Made by a program: the position numbers and the translations under genes
The notes under the pieces: generated by a model
The model's input: the letters and a program-made list of their open reading frames with translations, nothing else
Database searches by the model: none
Told to the model about the DNA's origin: nothing
Assembly: GCF_025403485.1 (NCBI RefSeq)
Contig: NZ_CP099966.1
Span: 310,001-374,000 of the forward strand
Reading direction: 5' to 3'
Length of the DNA: 64,000 nt
Source of the DNA: Chryseobacterium paludis
GTDB lineage: Bacteria > Bacteroidota > Bacteroidia > Flavobacteriales > Weeksellaceae
In this document: in pieces, positions 1-7,597 of the stretch
How positions within the stretch are numbered: the stretch's first letter is position 1
Layout of the letters: each line of letters begins with the position of its first letter

Positions 1-711
1 AATCAGTATCAGCATAAACAGACCAACGCCCTTTTGACCGTCGTTACTGCCATGAAAAAAGCTCACCAAAGTACAGGTGGTTATCAGAATGGCTCTGATT
101 AATAAAGGAGGTCTGTCATTTTCGCCCTCAGGGATATGAAAAAGAGCTTTGTATCTGACTACATGTTTTAAAAACAGCATCAGTAAAATGGCTAAACCAA
201 ATCCAACAATAGGGGAAAGAATAAGTGATAAACCGATTTCTTCAGCTTTATGCCAGTTTACGCCATTACCCCCATAATACCATGTAAAGCCTAAGCCGGC
301 ACCGATCAAAGCACCAATAAGAGTATGTGAACTTGAACAAGGGATGCCTAAATACCAGGTCCCTAAGTTCCAAATGATAGCCGCTAGCAACACGGCAAGT
401 ACAAGACTTGCTCCAACAGCTGTTGGCAAGGTCATTAAGGTATCCATTGGGACCAGTTTCAATATTCCCATGGCTACAGCAATTCCACCTGTAAAAACAC
501 CTAAGAAATTCCATAATCCCGACCATGGAATGGCAATAACAGGTTTAAGTGCTTTCGTATAAATAACGGTGGCTACTGCGTTGGCTGTATCATGGAATCC
601 ATTAACGAATTCAAATGCTACCACTGCAAGCATACAAAGTGCAAAAACGATGACAAGACCTGTAGTTAAATCTGATTCCCCTAAGAAAGGGATGAGTTTA
701 TTTAAAAGCAT
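1..711 (-). CDS. PiT-family inorganic phosphate transporter (5' part; gene runs off the left edge)
   Basis: The minus-strand frame is open from an ATG at 711 to base 1, giving the first 237 residues. The translation carries PiT signatures: an N-terminal F-V-N-G-F-H-D-T-A-N-A-V-A motif near residues 36-48 and the matching repeat F-F-H-G-S-N-D-G-Q-K near the truncated end, separated by hydrophobic segments. PiT proteins are inner-membrane symporters that import inorganic phosphate using a cation gradient. The inverted repeat of the GANDVANA-like motif is what defines the family, so the family call is firm. Transport direction and ion are inferred. The C-terminal half lies outside the window. 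No PhoU-like DUF47 gene is seen on the upstream side. Confidence 0.93.
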   Translation of the reverse strand, partial: MLLNKLIPFLGESDLTTGLVIVFALCMLAVVAFEFVNGFHDTANAVATVIYTKALKPVIAIPWSGLWNFLGVFTGGIAVAMGILKLVPMDTLMTLPTAVGASLVLAVLLAAIIWNLGTWYLGIPCSSSHTLIGALIGAGLGFTWYYGGNGVNWHKAEEIGLSLILSPIVGFGLAILLMLFLKHVVRYKALFHIPEGENDRPPLLIRAILITTCTLVSFFHGSNDGQKGVGLFMLILI

Positions 712-804
712 AATGTGCGTTTTCTTGTTTAAATTGAGTTAAGTTGATCGTTTGGGATAGGTCGTCAGAACTTTTAATGGATATACTATGCACTACACCA
801 ACTA

Positions 805-1053
805 TCAGAGGTATCGCAATCGAGCTCTAAGAGCATCATCTTTAAGATCATTGGTAATATTTTTAAAATTTGTGAAACGATTATCTGAATCAGAAGGAAG
901 GATAATCTCAGGAAATTGTGTGTTTTGAAATTGAATTTGTAGATACTCCCTGGTTTTACGATCGTGTAGATTGTAATTTAATGGAGTATTGTTGTTTTGC
1001 GCTGCAGAGATAACAGATAGAGCCAGCATTAATAGCAACAGATCTTTTTTCAT
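805..1053 (-). CDS. Small secreted protein of unknown function
   Basis: An 82-residue protein with a clear signal peptide (M-K-K-D then a hydrophobic stretch ending S-A-A-Q), followed by a polar mature part rich in Asn, Asp and Arg. No family is recognised. It lies about 90 bp upstream of the phosphate transporter gene on the same strand and could share its transcript. Charge pattern, signal sequence and orientation support a real gene, but nothing in the sequence shows a function. Confidence 0.55.
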   Translation of the reverse strand: MKKDLLLLMLALSVISAAQNNNTPLNYNLHDRKTREYLQIQFQNTQFPEIILPSDSDNRFTNFKNITNDLKDDALRARLRYL

Positions 1054-1173
1054 TTCTGTAAAAGTAGAATGTCTATATTATTCTAATGTCAATAAATGAT
1101 TAACCTTCTGTTACATATTTTTGAAAAGAGAATCTATTTCGCTTAGTAAATCGTTTTATTTAGAAATAAAAAA

Positions 1174-1195
1174 GACCCGGGAAGGCTCCCAGGTC
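1174..1195 (-). terminator. Rho-independent terminator of the VOC gene
   Basis: A short hairpin (arms GACCCGGGA and TCCCAGGTC with one C/A mismatch) is followed on the minus strand by TTTTTTATTT. It lies 77 bp beyond the stop codon of the minus-strand VOC gene, so it probably ends that transcript. Confidence 0.7.
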
Positions 1196-1271
1196 TAAAA
1201 GAATATTAAAATAATGAGTGGTGACAGATTTAAATGGGAAGGCTCAAATCATTTTGCCTTCAGGAGAATAC

Positions 1272-1667
1272 TTAGCTGAATTTTTTAATGGCTTCCGGTG
1301 TTACTGGAGTGAAAAAGTTGATTAAATTTCCATCAGGATCACAGAATAGGAGCGACCGGTTACCCCAGGGCATGGTAGTCGGAGTCTGAATAATGTTATC
1401 TGTCATATTTTTAATCCTTTCATATTCGTCATCAACATTGGCAACAAGAAATTCTATAATGCTGCTTTTACTACCAGTTGATTCTGTCATATTTTCACTA
1501 AACATCTTCATAGTGCGGGTGCTTCCGATAGCCAGAGTAATTGAATCTGTTGAGAGTTCAGCAAAATCTTCTGTAAACCATTGAGCCGTTAATCCGATTG
1601 CCATTTCATAAAATTGAACAGATTGTTTGATGTCTTTTGTAATAATTCTTAATGAGGTTAACTTCAT
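1272..1667 (-). CDS. VOC-family (glyoxalase/bleomycin-resistance fold) protein
   Basis: A 131-residue protein with the layout of a single VOC module pair: M-K-L-T-S-L-R-I-I-T-K-D at the start, an F-Y-E metal-side strand near residue 19, and the C-terminal F-C-D-P-D-G-N-L-I-N-F-F strand typical of the family. VOC proteins bind a metal and small molecules. Substrates vary widely and none can be assigned here. The gene is monocistronic, with a terminator downstream. A TACTTTTG -7 element (1687-1694) and a perfect palindrome (1706-1721) lie just upstream, suggesting control by an unidentified repressor. Confidence 0.85.
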   Translation of the reverse strand: MKLTSLRIITKDIKQSVQFYEMAIGLTAQWFTEDFAELSTDSITLAIGSTRTMKMFSENMTESTGSKSSIIEFLVANVDDEYERIKNMTDNIIQTPTTMPWGNRSLLFCDPDGNLINFFTPVTPEAIKKFS

Positions 1668-1705
1668 AATGTTTTAAATATTTAAACAAAAGTAAGGCAG
1701 GGTTA

Positions 1706-1721
1706 TGACACCAGCGTGTCA
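1706..1721. promoter_or_regulatory. Palindromic operator candidate upstream of the VOC gene
   Basis: Perfect inverted repeat TGACAC-CAGC-GTGTCA, 39 bp upstream of the VOC start and 12 bp upstream of a TACTTTTG -7 element. It sits where the -33 region should be, and no good TTG -33 is seen there. A repressor or activator site is inferred. Confidence 0.5.
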
Positions 1722-1894
1722 GGAGGTTTGGACTTTTTTATAAAAGCTTTTATCTAAATAAAATGTTTAAAGACAAGTTTCTTAATAAAGTATTGGATTT
1801 AGAGAATTCTTCAACTTTTTAGAAAGGCTGATTCTCAGGTAGATGATATTTTGTACATTGTCAATTAATTAAACATGAGTAAAATACATAGCTT

Positions 1895-2644
1895 ATGAAG
1901 ACAAAATATATCTTCTGTAGTTTCATCCTTTTACTGTTACTGAGTTGTGGCAAAAAGGAAACGATATATAAGGGACAATATCAAAATCAGCCGGTTACAG
2001 TGAATATGAAGTCAACCCCAAACTTCAGCTCAAATACAGTTGATTATTATGTTCAACTTGGTGATTTAGAGCCGGTAACTATCAATGCCCAGACAATAGA
2101 TCTTTATGGCAGGCCTTACAGCTATTCTATTTTTAAGGATATTCCTTATTTTATGATTGAGCCAGATACCGTTACCTACAAAAACAGAACCGGAAATAAT
2201 GGTATAAAAACAACCATGCTCTATATAGATCCCAAAGAGCATGACGTGAAAAGCTTTACTGCCTATGCCGGTTTTTTTTCTAAAGAATGGCCTCAGATAC
2301 AAGAAAAATTACGTAAACTTCCCAATATTTACTTTGATATAAATCTTATAGGCGTTGCATATACCCAAAATAAAGACCTTATACAGTATTTTGAAGGAGA
2401 GAAAAATGGTAAACCTTATTTCTTTGATATCACTCCGGATGGTGTTATCTCATTTCATGAAGGAACGTCTGAGAAAAATGACTTCAATCTCCAAGGAAGT
2501 GGTTTGGCAGAAAAAGTAGAAATGCCAGGCAAGGTGATCAATATAATTGATACTACCTTTTATAATCGATCCACATTACGACAGTTTAAAGACAGCTATG
2601 GTAAGAGCATGGAAGATTATTTTACAATCAAAACAAAGCAATAG
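1895..2644 (+). CDS. Lipoprotein of unknown function
   Basis: A 249-residue protein with a lipoprotein signal peptide: M-K-T-K, a Leu-rich core and lipobox L-L-S-C with Cys18, followed by G-K-K-E. The mature part is mixed alpha/beta, rich in Tyr, Asp and Thr, and ends in T-I-K-T-K-Q. No domain is recognised. The gene stands alone, with about 225 bp in front and 155 bp behind. It is probably anchored in the inner or outer membrane; the function is unknown. Confidence 0.75.
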   Translation: MKTKYIFCSFILLLLLSCGKKETIYKGQYQNQPVTVNMKSTPNFSSNTVDYYVQLGDLEPVTINAQTIDLYGRPYSYSIFKDIPYFMIEPDTVTYKNRTGNNGIKTTMLYIDPKEHDVKSFTAYAGFFSKEWPQIQEKLRKLPNIYFDINLIGVAYTQNKDLIQYFEGEKNGKPYFFDITPDGVISFHEGTSEKNDFNLQGSGLAEKVEMPGKVINIIDTTFYNRSTLRQFKDSYGKSMEDYFTIKTKQ

Positions 2645-2799
2645 TCTTTCTTTTTTTACTAAAGCTTAAATAGAAATATTTTCGATATTCATTCGCTGAA
2701 TTTTCAATCTTAAAATTAGATGTATTTTTATACATTCGCAATCTAATGGTACTGCCTGGGTAAAAGGTTTCATTAGTAAAACCATGAAATACAGATATA

Positions 2800-3309
2800 A
2801 TGATCAGTACAAAACTTTTTCAGTATGATAATTTCCCCAATATCAATGGAGATAGAATATCACTAAGACAGATTTTAGACAAAGATATTCCTGAGCTTGT
2901 TGAAATATCTTTCTATGATGCTATTCAGGCAGAGACTGTTGAGCAAGCAGCAGAAATGCAGTCTAAAATTAACACAGATTATATCAATGGAAACTCAATT
3001 CATTGGGCTATCGTAGATCATGCGACCGATAAGATTGTTGGAACCTGCGGCTATTACAGGGGTTTTAATAAAGGAGAAGGAGAATTAGGCTGTGTTTTAT
3101 TACCCCAATATAAAGGGAAAGGGTATATGACGGATGCCATGTTATTGGCCATTGATTTTGGTCTTCATCAGATCGGGCTCAAACGTATCTGGGCTGCCAC
3201 AAGTCAACAAAACACAAAAGCAATACAGCTTCTGGAAAGACTGGGATTTAAGAAAATTGCGGATCTGGATGATAATGAAATCGAATTTGAGTTAAGTCAA
3301 AAGAGTTGA
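2800..3309 (+). CDS. GNAT-family N-acetyltransferase (RimJ/RimL type)
   Basis: A 169-residue protein with the full RimJ/RimL-like GNAT arrangement. An N-terminal I-S-L-R-Q-I strand is followed by the central G-T-C-G-Y-Y strand. Next comes the acetyl-CoA pyrophosphate loop L-L-P-Q-Y-K-G-K-G-Y-M-T-D-A (about residues 101-114), then A-T-S-Q-Q-N-T-K-A-I-Q-L-L-E-R-L-G-F near the C-terminus. Such enzymes acetylate an amine from acetyl-CoA, either a protein N-terminus or a small molecule; the acceptor cannot be read from sequence. The Crp/Fnr gene follows 29 bp downstream on the same strand, so they may be co-transcribed. Confidence 0.9.
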   Translation: MISTKLFQYDNFPNINGDRISLRQILDKDIPELVEISFYDAIQAETVEQAAEMQSKINTDYINGNSIHWAIVDHATDKIVGTCGYYRGFNKGEGELGCVLLPQYKGKGYMTDAMLLAIDFGLHQIGLKRIWAATSQQNTKAIQLLERLGFKKIADLDDNEIEFELSQKS

Positions 3310-3338
3310 TAATAAACTAATTATTAAGTGACCATGTT

Positions 3339-3923
3339 ATGAAAGAGGATGCTTTAATAAAAAATATTTCCAAATATGTAACCCTGACACCGGAAGAGAT
3401 TTTAATTTTTAAAAGTTTCTGGACTGAAAAGACTTTGGAAAAAGGAGACTATCTTTTGAGAAACGGAGATGTTTGCCGGTATGATAATTACGTGGTTTCA
3501 GGATTATTAAAAGCATTTTATATCAATTCTGAAAACGGGAACGAGGAAATTCTCTATTTCTCAATCGATGACTGGTGGGCTACCGATCTGGACAGTTTCT
3601 CCAGACAAAAGGCTTCTATTTACAATATACAGGCACTTGAGAAAACCATTCTTTTACAGATCAATTATCACTCTTTTCAAAAGCTTTTAGTAAAAATACC
3701 ACAGTTGGAGCGGTATTTTCGGCTTATATTGGAAGGATATCTTGTCGCATTGCAAAAAAGAATTATTTACAATAATATATATGATGCCGAACACAGGTAT
3801 TTTGATTTTCTAGAAACCTATCCGAATATCGCTTCAAAAGTACCTCAATATTTAATTGCTTCCTATTTAGGGATCTCTGCAGAATTTATCAGCAGACTGC
3901 GAAAAAAAAATAAATCATCTTGA
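3339..3923 (+). CDS. Crp/Fnr-family transcriptional regulator
   Basis: A 194-residue protein with an N-terminal cyclic-nucleotide-binding beta roll (L-R-N-G-D-V-C-R, then Y-V-V-S-G-L-L-K-A-F-Y) and a C-terminal winged-helix end (V-P-Q-Y-L-I-A-S-Y-L-G-I-S-A-E-F-I-S-R-L). The Arg/Glu cAMP-contact pattern is not evident, as is usual for Bacteroidetes members, so the ligand is unknown. It resembles the regulator at 51517-52080 along its whole length. The next gene is a flavodoxin-like reductase, a plausible target. The C-terminus is short: the recognition helix is followed by only a few basic residues. Confidence 0.88.
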   Translation: MKEDALIKNISKYVTLTPEEILIFKSFWTEKTLEKGDYLLRNGDVCRYDNYVVSGLLKAFYINSENGNEEILYFSIDDWWATDLDSFSRQKASIYNIQALEKTILLQINYHSFQKLLVKIPQLERYFRLILEGYLVALQKRIIYNNIYDAEHRYFDFLETYPNIASKVPQYLIASYLGISAEFISRLRKKNKSS

Positions 3924-3984
3924 ACTAGATCAATTTTTCTACATTTTATAATTGGGAATTTTGCTTCATAATAATTACGAAGCA

Positions 3985-4611
3985 ATGAAAAAAGTATTGA
4001 TCATTAACGCAAGCGTTAGAAATGAAAGGTCTTACAGCCGAAAACTTTCACAACTTTTTGTTGATAACTGGAAATCGAAATATCCACAGGATATGGTTAG
4101 TTACCGGGAAGTGGGAACTGATATAATTCCGGGGATTGATGAGTCCTGGATTGCGGGAGCATTTATAAAGCCTGCAGATAGAAGTGAAGCCAGTGAAAGA
4201 GCATTAAGTCTAAGTAATGAGCTGGTGAATGAATTGAAAGAACATGATATCTATGTTATTGCTACACCCATGTATAATTGGTCGATACCAAGCGGGTTGA
4301 AGGCATATATAGATCAGATTATGAGATTCAATAAAACCTGGAAATTCAGATCCGGTGTTCCTGATGGTGATTATGTAGGTCTACTTGAAAACAAAAAGAT
4401 GTTTATATTGTCAAGCAGAGGCGATACCGGTTATGGCGAAAATGAGAAAAATGGGCACATGAATTTTCAGACTACCTATTTGAAATTTATTTTCGGTATT
4501 ATGGGAATAGAAGATATGACCATCTTTTCGTTGGATAACGAAGAATTTGGTGGTGAGATATTTGAAAAATCTAAAAATGAAATCTTTGAAACGATAAGTT
4601 CAATAGAATAA
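3985..4611 (+). CDS. Flavodoxin-fold FMN-dependent NAD(P)H oxidoreductase (azoreductase-like)
   Basis: About 208 residues, starting M-K-K-V-L-I-I-N-A-S-V-R, the phosphate-binding loop of the Flavodoxin_2 family. The P-M-Y-N-W-S-I-P-S-G-L-K-A-Y-I-D-Q loop is the usual FMN ring contact, and S-S-R-G-D-T-G-Y-G follows. The enzyme would reduce quinones or azo compounds with NAD(P)H through FMN. I chose the ATG at 3985: the longer frame from 3952 adds eleven residues before the conserved first strand. The neighbouring Crp/Fnr regulator mirrors the second azoreductase and Crp/Fnr pairing at 49.6-52.1 kb. Confidence 0.85.
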   Translation: MKKVLIINASVRNERSYSRKLSQLFVDNWKSKYPQDMVSYREVGTDIIPGIDESWIAGAFIKPADRSEASERALSLSNELVNELKEHDIYVIATPMYNWSIPSGLKAYIDQIMRFNKTWKFRSGVPDGDYVGLLENKKMFILSSRGDTGYGENEKNGHMNFQTTYLKFIFGIMGIEDMTIFSLDNEEFGGEIFEKSKNEIFETISSIE

Positions 4612-4627
4612 AATCAGGCTTAATACA

Positions 4628-5944
4628 TCACCCTAAAAACCATAGTTCAAAGCTGCTTCCTTCCTCCAGTGCCTGATAATTGAGGTATCCGCCATGCGCT
4701 TCCATAATACTTTTAGTAAGGGTAAGCCCAATTCCTGAACCGTTATCTCTTGTAGTGAAGAATGGAAGGAAGATCTTGTCTTTGATCTCGGTCGTAACCC
4801 CTAAACCATTGTCGGTTACACTCACTATAATACGATTGTTATGAGATCGAACGGTTGTTTTGATCATTTTATGTTCTTTGTCAGAAACAGCAAAAATAGC
4901 GTTGAGGTAAAGGTTAATAAGACTTCGTTCGATCATTTTCTCATCTGCTGAAACGATAAAATCTTCTATTTCCAAAACAGGCATAATATGTTGTTTTTCA
5001 AATTCACGTTTCAGAAAACTAACGGCAGACTCAATCACTTTTTTCAAAGAAACACGGGCCAGGACAGGTTTAGGTAATTCTGCAACCTGTCGGTAATTAT
5101 CTACAAAGCTTAAAAGTTGTCTTGATTTAGAATTAATGATCATCAGGCTTTCTCTCATTTCCTGCTGATCTTCTTGATCTACAGTCTCCTGATTGCTGAT
5201 ATATTCCAGATTCTGGATCAGGCTGTTAACAGGAGTCAGGGTATTCAGAAGTTCATGAGAAATAACCTTCATCAGATTATTCCAGGCCATCTTTTCTTTT
5301 TGTTCAATGATTTTTTGAACAGATTCCAGAGTAATAACATAAAATCGATGTTGCGTATTTCTTACCTGTTTGGTTCTGAGAGAAAAGGACTGTTTCGAAT
5401 TTCCCCGAATAGAAATATCAAAAAATTCCTGAGAACTGTTATATCCGGTATCTTCAATAATTTTATAGAACTCCGGGACTTTTGAGGCATAGAAATTCCA
5501 GCTGTTATATTTAGGGATTTGTAGAATATCAAGAAAAGCATCATTTACATAAAAGACATCCCAATCTTTACTATTTTCTGAAAGGATCATAAGACCCGTT
5601 TCCATCTGATCCAGAATACTTTCATAGAGGAGTTTGTAGGAGGATAAAGAAAATTGCTCCTCTTTGCTTTGGTAATATAATCGTATGCTGTTGTCCAGAA
5701 GTTCTGTTCCGTCTTCTTTGGGAAATAGTGAAAAATCTTTTCTTCTGATCGATGAGATGATTTTTTCGGTTTTTGAAATCTGTGTTGTTAATGAGGAATT
5801 AATTAAAACTACGAAAACGATCATTATGCCACCAAAAAAAATAGCGCTAAACCATTTCTCTTCCAAAAAGAAATGATAACATACGATTCCACTTAGTATA
5901 GCAAGGAAGTTATAAATTAACCATAGGTAATTGTATTTACTCAT
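4628..5944 (-). CDS. Membrane sensor histidine kinase (NtrY-like), partner of the sigma-54 response regulator
   Basis: A 438-residue kinase. Two transmembrane helices (about residues 6-26 and 30-49) are joined by a very short loop, so no periplasmic sensor domain is visible. A PAS-like region follows (about 105-210), then the H box V-I-S-H-E-L-L-N-T-L-T-P with His230, an N box (N-L-Y-L-N-A), a G1 box (D-N-G-L-G-V) and a G2 box (G-S-G-I-G-L-T-L). It should autophosphorylate and phosphorylate the regulator encoded about 100 bp upstream on the same strand. The signal is probably sensed in the membrane or by the PAS region. The likely output is the divergent efflux operon. Confidence 0.93.
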   Translation of the reverse strand: MSKYNYLWLIYNFLAILSGIVCYHFFLEEKWFSAIFFGGIMIVFVVLINSSLTTQISKTEKIISSIRRKDFSLFPKEDGTELLDNSIRLYYQSKEEQFSLSSYKLLYESILDQMETGLMILSENSKDWDVFYVNDAFLDILQIPKYNSWNFYASKVPEFYKIIEDTGYNSSQEFFDISIRGNSKQSFSLRTKQVRNTQHRFYVITLESVQKIIEQKEKMAWNNLMKVISHELLNTLTPVNSLIQNLEYISNQETVDQEDQQEMRESLMIINSKSRQLLSFVDNYRQVAELPKPVLARVSLKKVIESAVSFLKREFEKQHIMPVLEIEDFIVSADEKMIERSLINLYLNAIFAVSDKEHKMIKTTVRSHNNRIIVSVTDNGLGVTTEIKDKIFLPFFTTRDNGSGIGLTLTKSIMEAHGGYLNYQALEEGSSFELWFLG

Positions 5945-6044
5945 AATTTACCAATATTTTAATAATAAAAAATAACAATTTTGTACTTGCCTTTTTTTAT
6001 TTCACGATTAAGGCCCGACATCTGATATCTGGTATCCGCTTCTA

Positions 6045-7388
6045 TCATATTCCAAATTTCTCCATTCTCCTGTAAAGAGCAGCCCGGGAGAGTCCCAGAT
6101 CTTCTGCGGCTAAAGAAATATTTCCGGTATGCTTTTTTAAAGCTTTTTTAATCAGGATCTCTTCCATTTCTTCAATATTGAGATTGGTGATTGTATTTTC
6201 ATTTTCTTCGGGCTGAGGCATTAATAGCTGTAGATTGATATCTGTTGAAAGAATAACACTTCTCTCAATGGAATGATCCAATTCCCGGATATTTCCCGGC
6301 CATGGATAATTTTTTAGGATAAGCAGTAAATCATCATTAAGTTCCAGATTAGGTTTATGATATTTCTGCTTATAACGATCCAGAAAATACTCTGCCAAAA
6401 GGGCAATATCTTCCTGTCTTTCCCTTAAAGCAGGAATCTGAATTTCTACCGTATTGATTCTATAATACAGATCCTGACGAAAACGGTTTTCAGCAACTGC
6501 TTTTTTCAAATTTTCATTGGTTGCAAAAATAAAACGCACATCCAACAAACGCTCTTTAGATTCTCCTAATCTCGATAACTTTCTATTCTGGATCAGACTT
6601 AGTAGCTTCGTTTGAAGTTGGAGGGGAAGATTTCCAATCTCATCAAGAAAAACGGTTCCATTTTGAGCATTCTCGATTTTTCCCGCGTAATCCTGATAGG
6701 CATCTGTAAATGCACCTTTTTTATAACCAAATAATTCTGATTCAAAAAGACTTTCCGAAATACTCCCTAAATCAATATGAACAAATGGTTGATTTTTTCT
6801 ATCAGACTGCTCATGTATGGATTCTGCCAGTACATATTTTCCGGTTCCGTTTTCTCCCAAAAGAAGGATGTTAGCATCTGTAGGAGCTACTTTTCTGATC
6901 TGCTCAAGAACTTCCTGCATTTTCAGGGAATGACTTTCCAGTTGATACTGGTTGTTTTTTTGACTCACATTTTCCCATTGGCTAAGCTTTTTATTTTTTC
7001 TGGAAATATCTACAGCAAGATTAACAGAAGCGTATAACTTCTCATTATTCCAGGGTTTTAGAATGAAATCCGAAGCTCCATTTTTTAAAGCTTCTACAGC
7101 CAGTTCTACTTCGCCATATGCAGTCATTAAAATAATAGGAAGATGAGGTTCAAGTGTTTTGATTTCGTTCATCCAATATAGGCCATCCTGTCCATTCTCA
7201 AAACCTTTTCTGAAGTTCATATCCAATACAACAGCATCGATCTGATTTTCGATAATGAATTTCATGATCTGAGCAGGCTTACTGAGACAGCTCACTTCTG
7301 AAAAAAACTTTTTAAGCCAGACCCTTGCAGAGAACAGAATATCTTCATCATCATCTACAATTAAAATATGAGCTTCTTTTTTACGCAT
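6045..7388 (-). CDS. Sigma-54-dependent response regulator (NtrC family)
   Basis: A 447-residue NtrC-type activator. The N-terminal receiver has acidic residues D-D-D at 12-14 and phosphoacceptor Asp56. The AAA+ domain (about 150-380) has Walker A G-E-N-G-T-G-K (178-184), Walker B V-F-L-D-E (246-250) and R-F-R-Q-D-L-Y-Y-R-I-N. A Fis-type HTH closes the protein (N-I-S-L-A-A-E-D-L-G-L-S-R-A-A-L-Y-R-R). The sigma-54 contact loop reads GAFTDA (225-230), not the canonical GAFTGA. When phosphorylated it should open sigma-54 promoters. The gene is divergent from the export operon, whose leader holds a sigma-54 promoter and twin palindromes. Confidence 0.95.
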   Translation of the reverse strand: MRKKEAHILIVDDDEDILFSARVWLKKFFSEVSCLSKPAQIMKFIIENQIDAVVLDMNFRKGFENGQDGLYWMNEIKTLEPHLPIILMTAYGEVELAVEALKNGASDFILKPWNNEKLYASVNLAVDISRKNKKLSQWENVSQKNNQYQLESHSLKMQEVLEQIRKVAPTDANILLLGENGTGKYVLAESIHEQSDRKNQPFVHIDLGSISESLFESELFGYKKGAFTDAYQDYAGKIENAQNGTVFLDEIGNLPLQLQTKLLSLIQNRKLSRLGESKERLLDVRFIFATNENLKKAVAENRFRQDLYYRINTVEIQIPALRERQEDIALLAEYFLDRYKQKYHKPNLELNDDLLLILKNYPWPGNIRELDHSIERSVILSTDINLQLLMPQPEENENTITNLNIEEMEEILIKKALKKHTGNISLAAEDLGLSRAALYRRMEKFGI

Positions 7389-7447
7389 GTTATTTTTTAT
7401 TGAATGTATTAAAGCTAGTTCTTTATTATTAAAAATCTTCGGTTAAG

Positions 7448-7484
7448 TGTTCATTTTCGCACAAGAAGTGTCCGATAATGAACA
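7448..7484 (+). promoter_or_regulatory. Two enhancer-like palindromes (TGTNC-N6-GNACA) for the NtrC-type regulator
   Basis: Site 1 is TGTTC-ATTTTC-GCACA (7448-7463). Site 2 is TGTCC-GATAAT-GAACA (7469-7484). They share the pattern TGTNC-N6-GNACA and their centres are 21 bp apart, two helical turns. They lie about 98 and 119 bp upstream of the start point predicted from the sigma-54 element. That is the usual place for NtrC-type activator sites. Binding by the adjacent regulator is inferred. Confidence 0.65.
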
Positions 7485-7548
7485 GTTAATGCCCTGTTAT
7501 CAAAAGTATTATTTCAGATTTTCAGGGACTTATAGGTTTATATTTTTC

Positions 7549-7563
7549 TGGCACTTCTGTTGT
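7549..7563 (+). promoter_or_regulatory. Sigma-54 (-24/-12) promoter of the export operon
   Basis: TGGCAC (7549-7554), 5 bp, then TTGT (7560-7563). The sigma-54 consensus is TGGCAC-N5-TTGC, so only the final base differs. The predicted start is near 7575, about 23 bp before the membrane fusion protein ATG. The element sits in the one intergenic region shared with an NtrC-family gene, which makes chance unlikely. Confidence 0.8.
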
Positions 7564-7597
7564 GTAATCTATTGTAATAAAAAGAGTTATCTTTATT

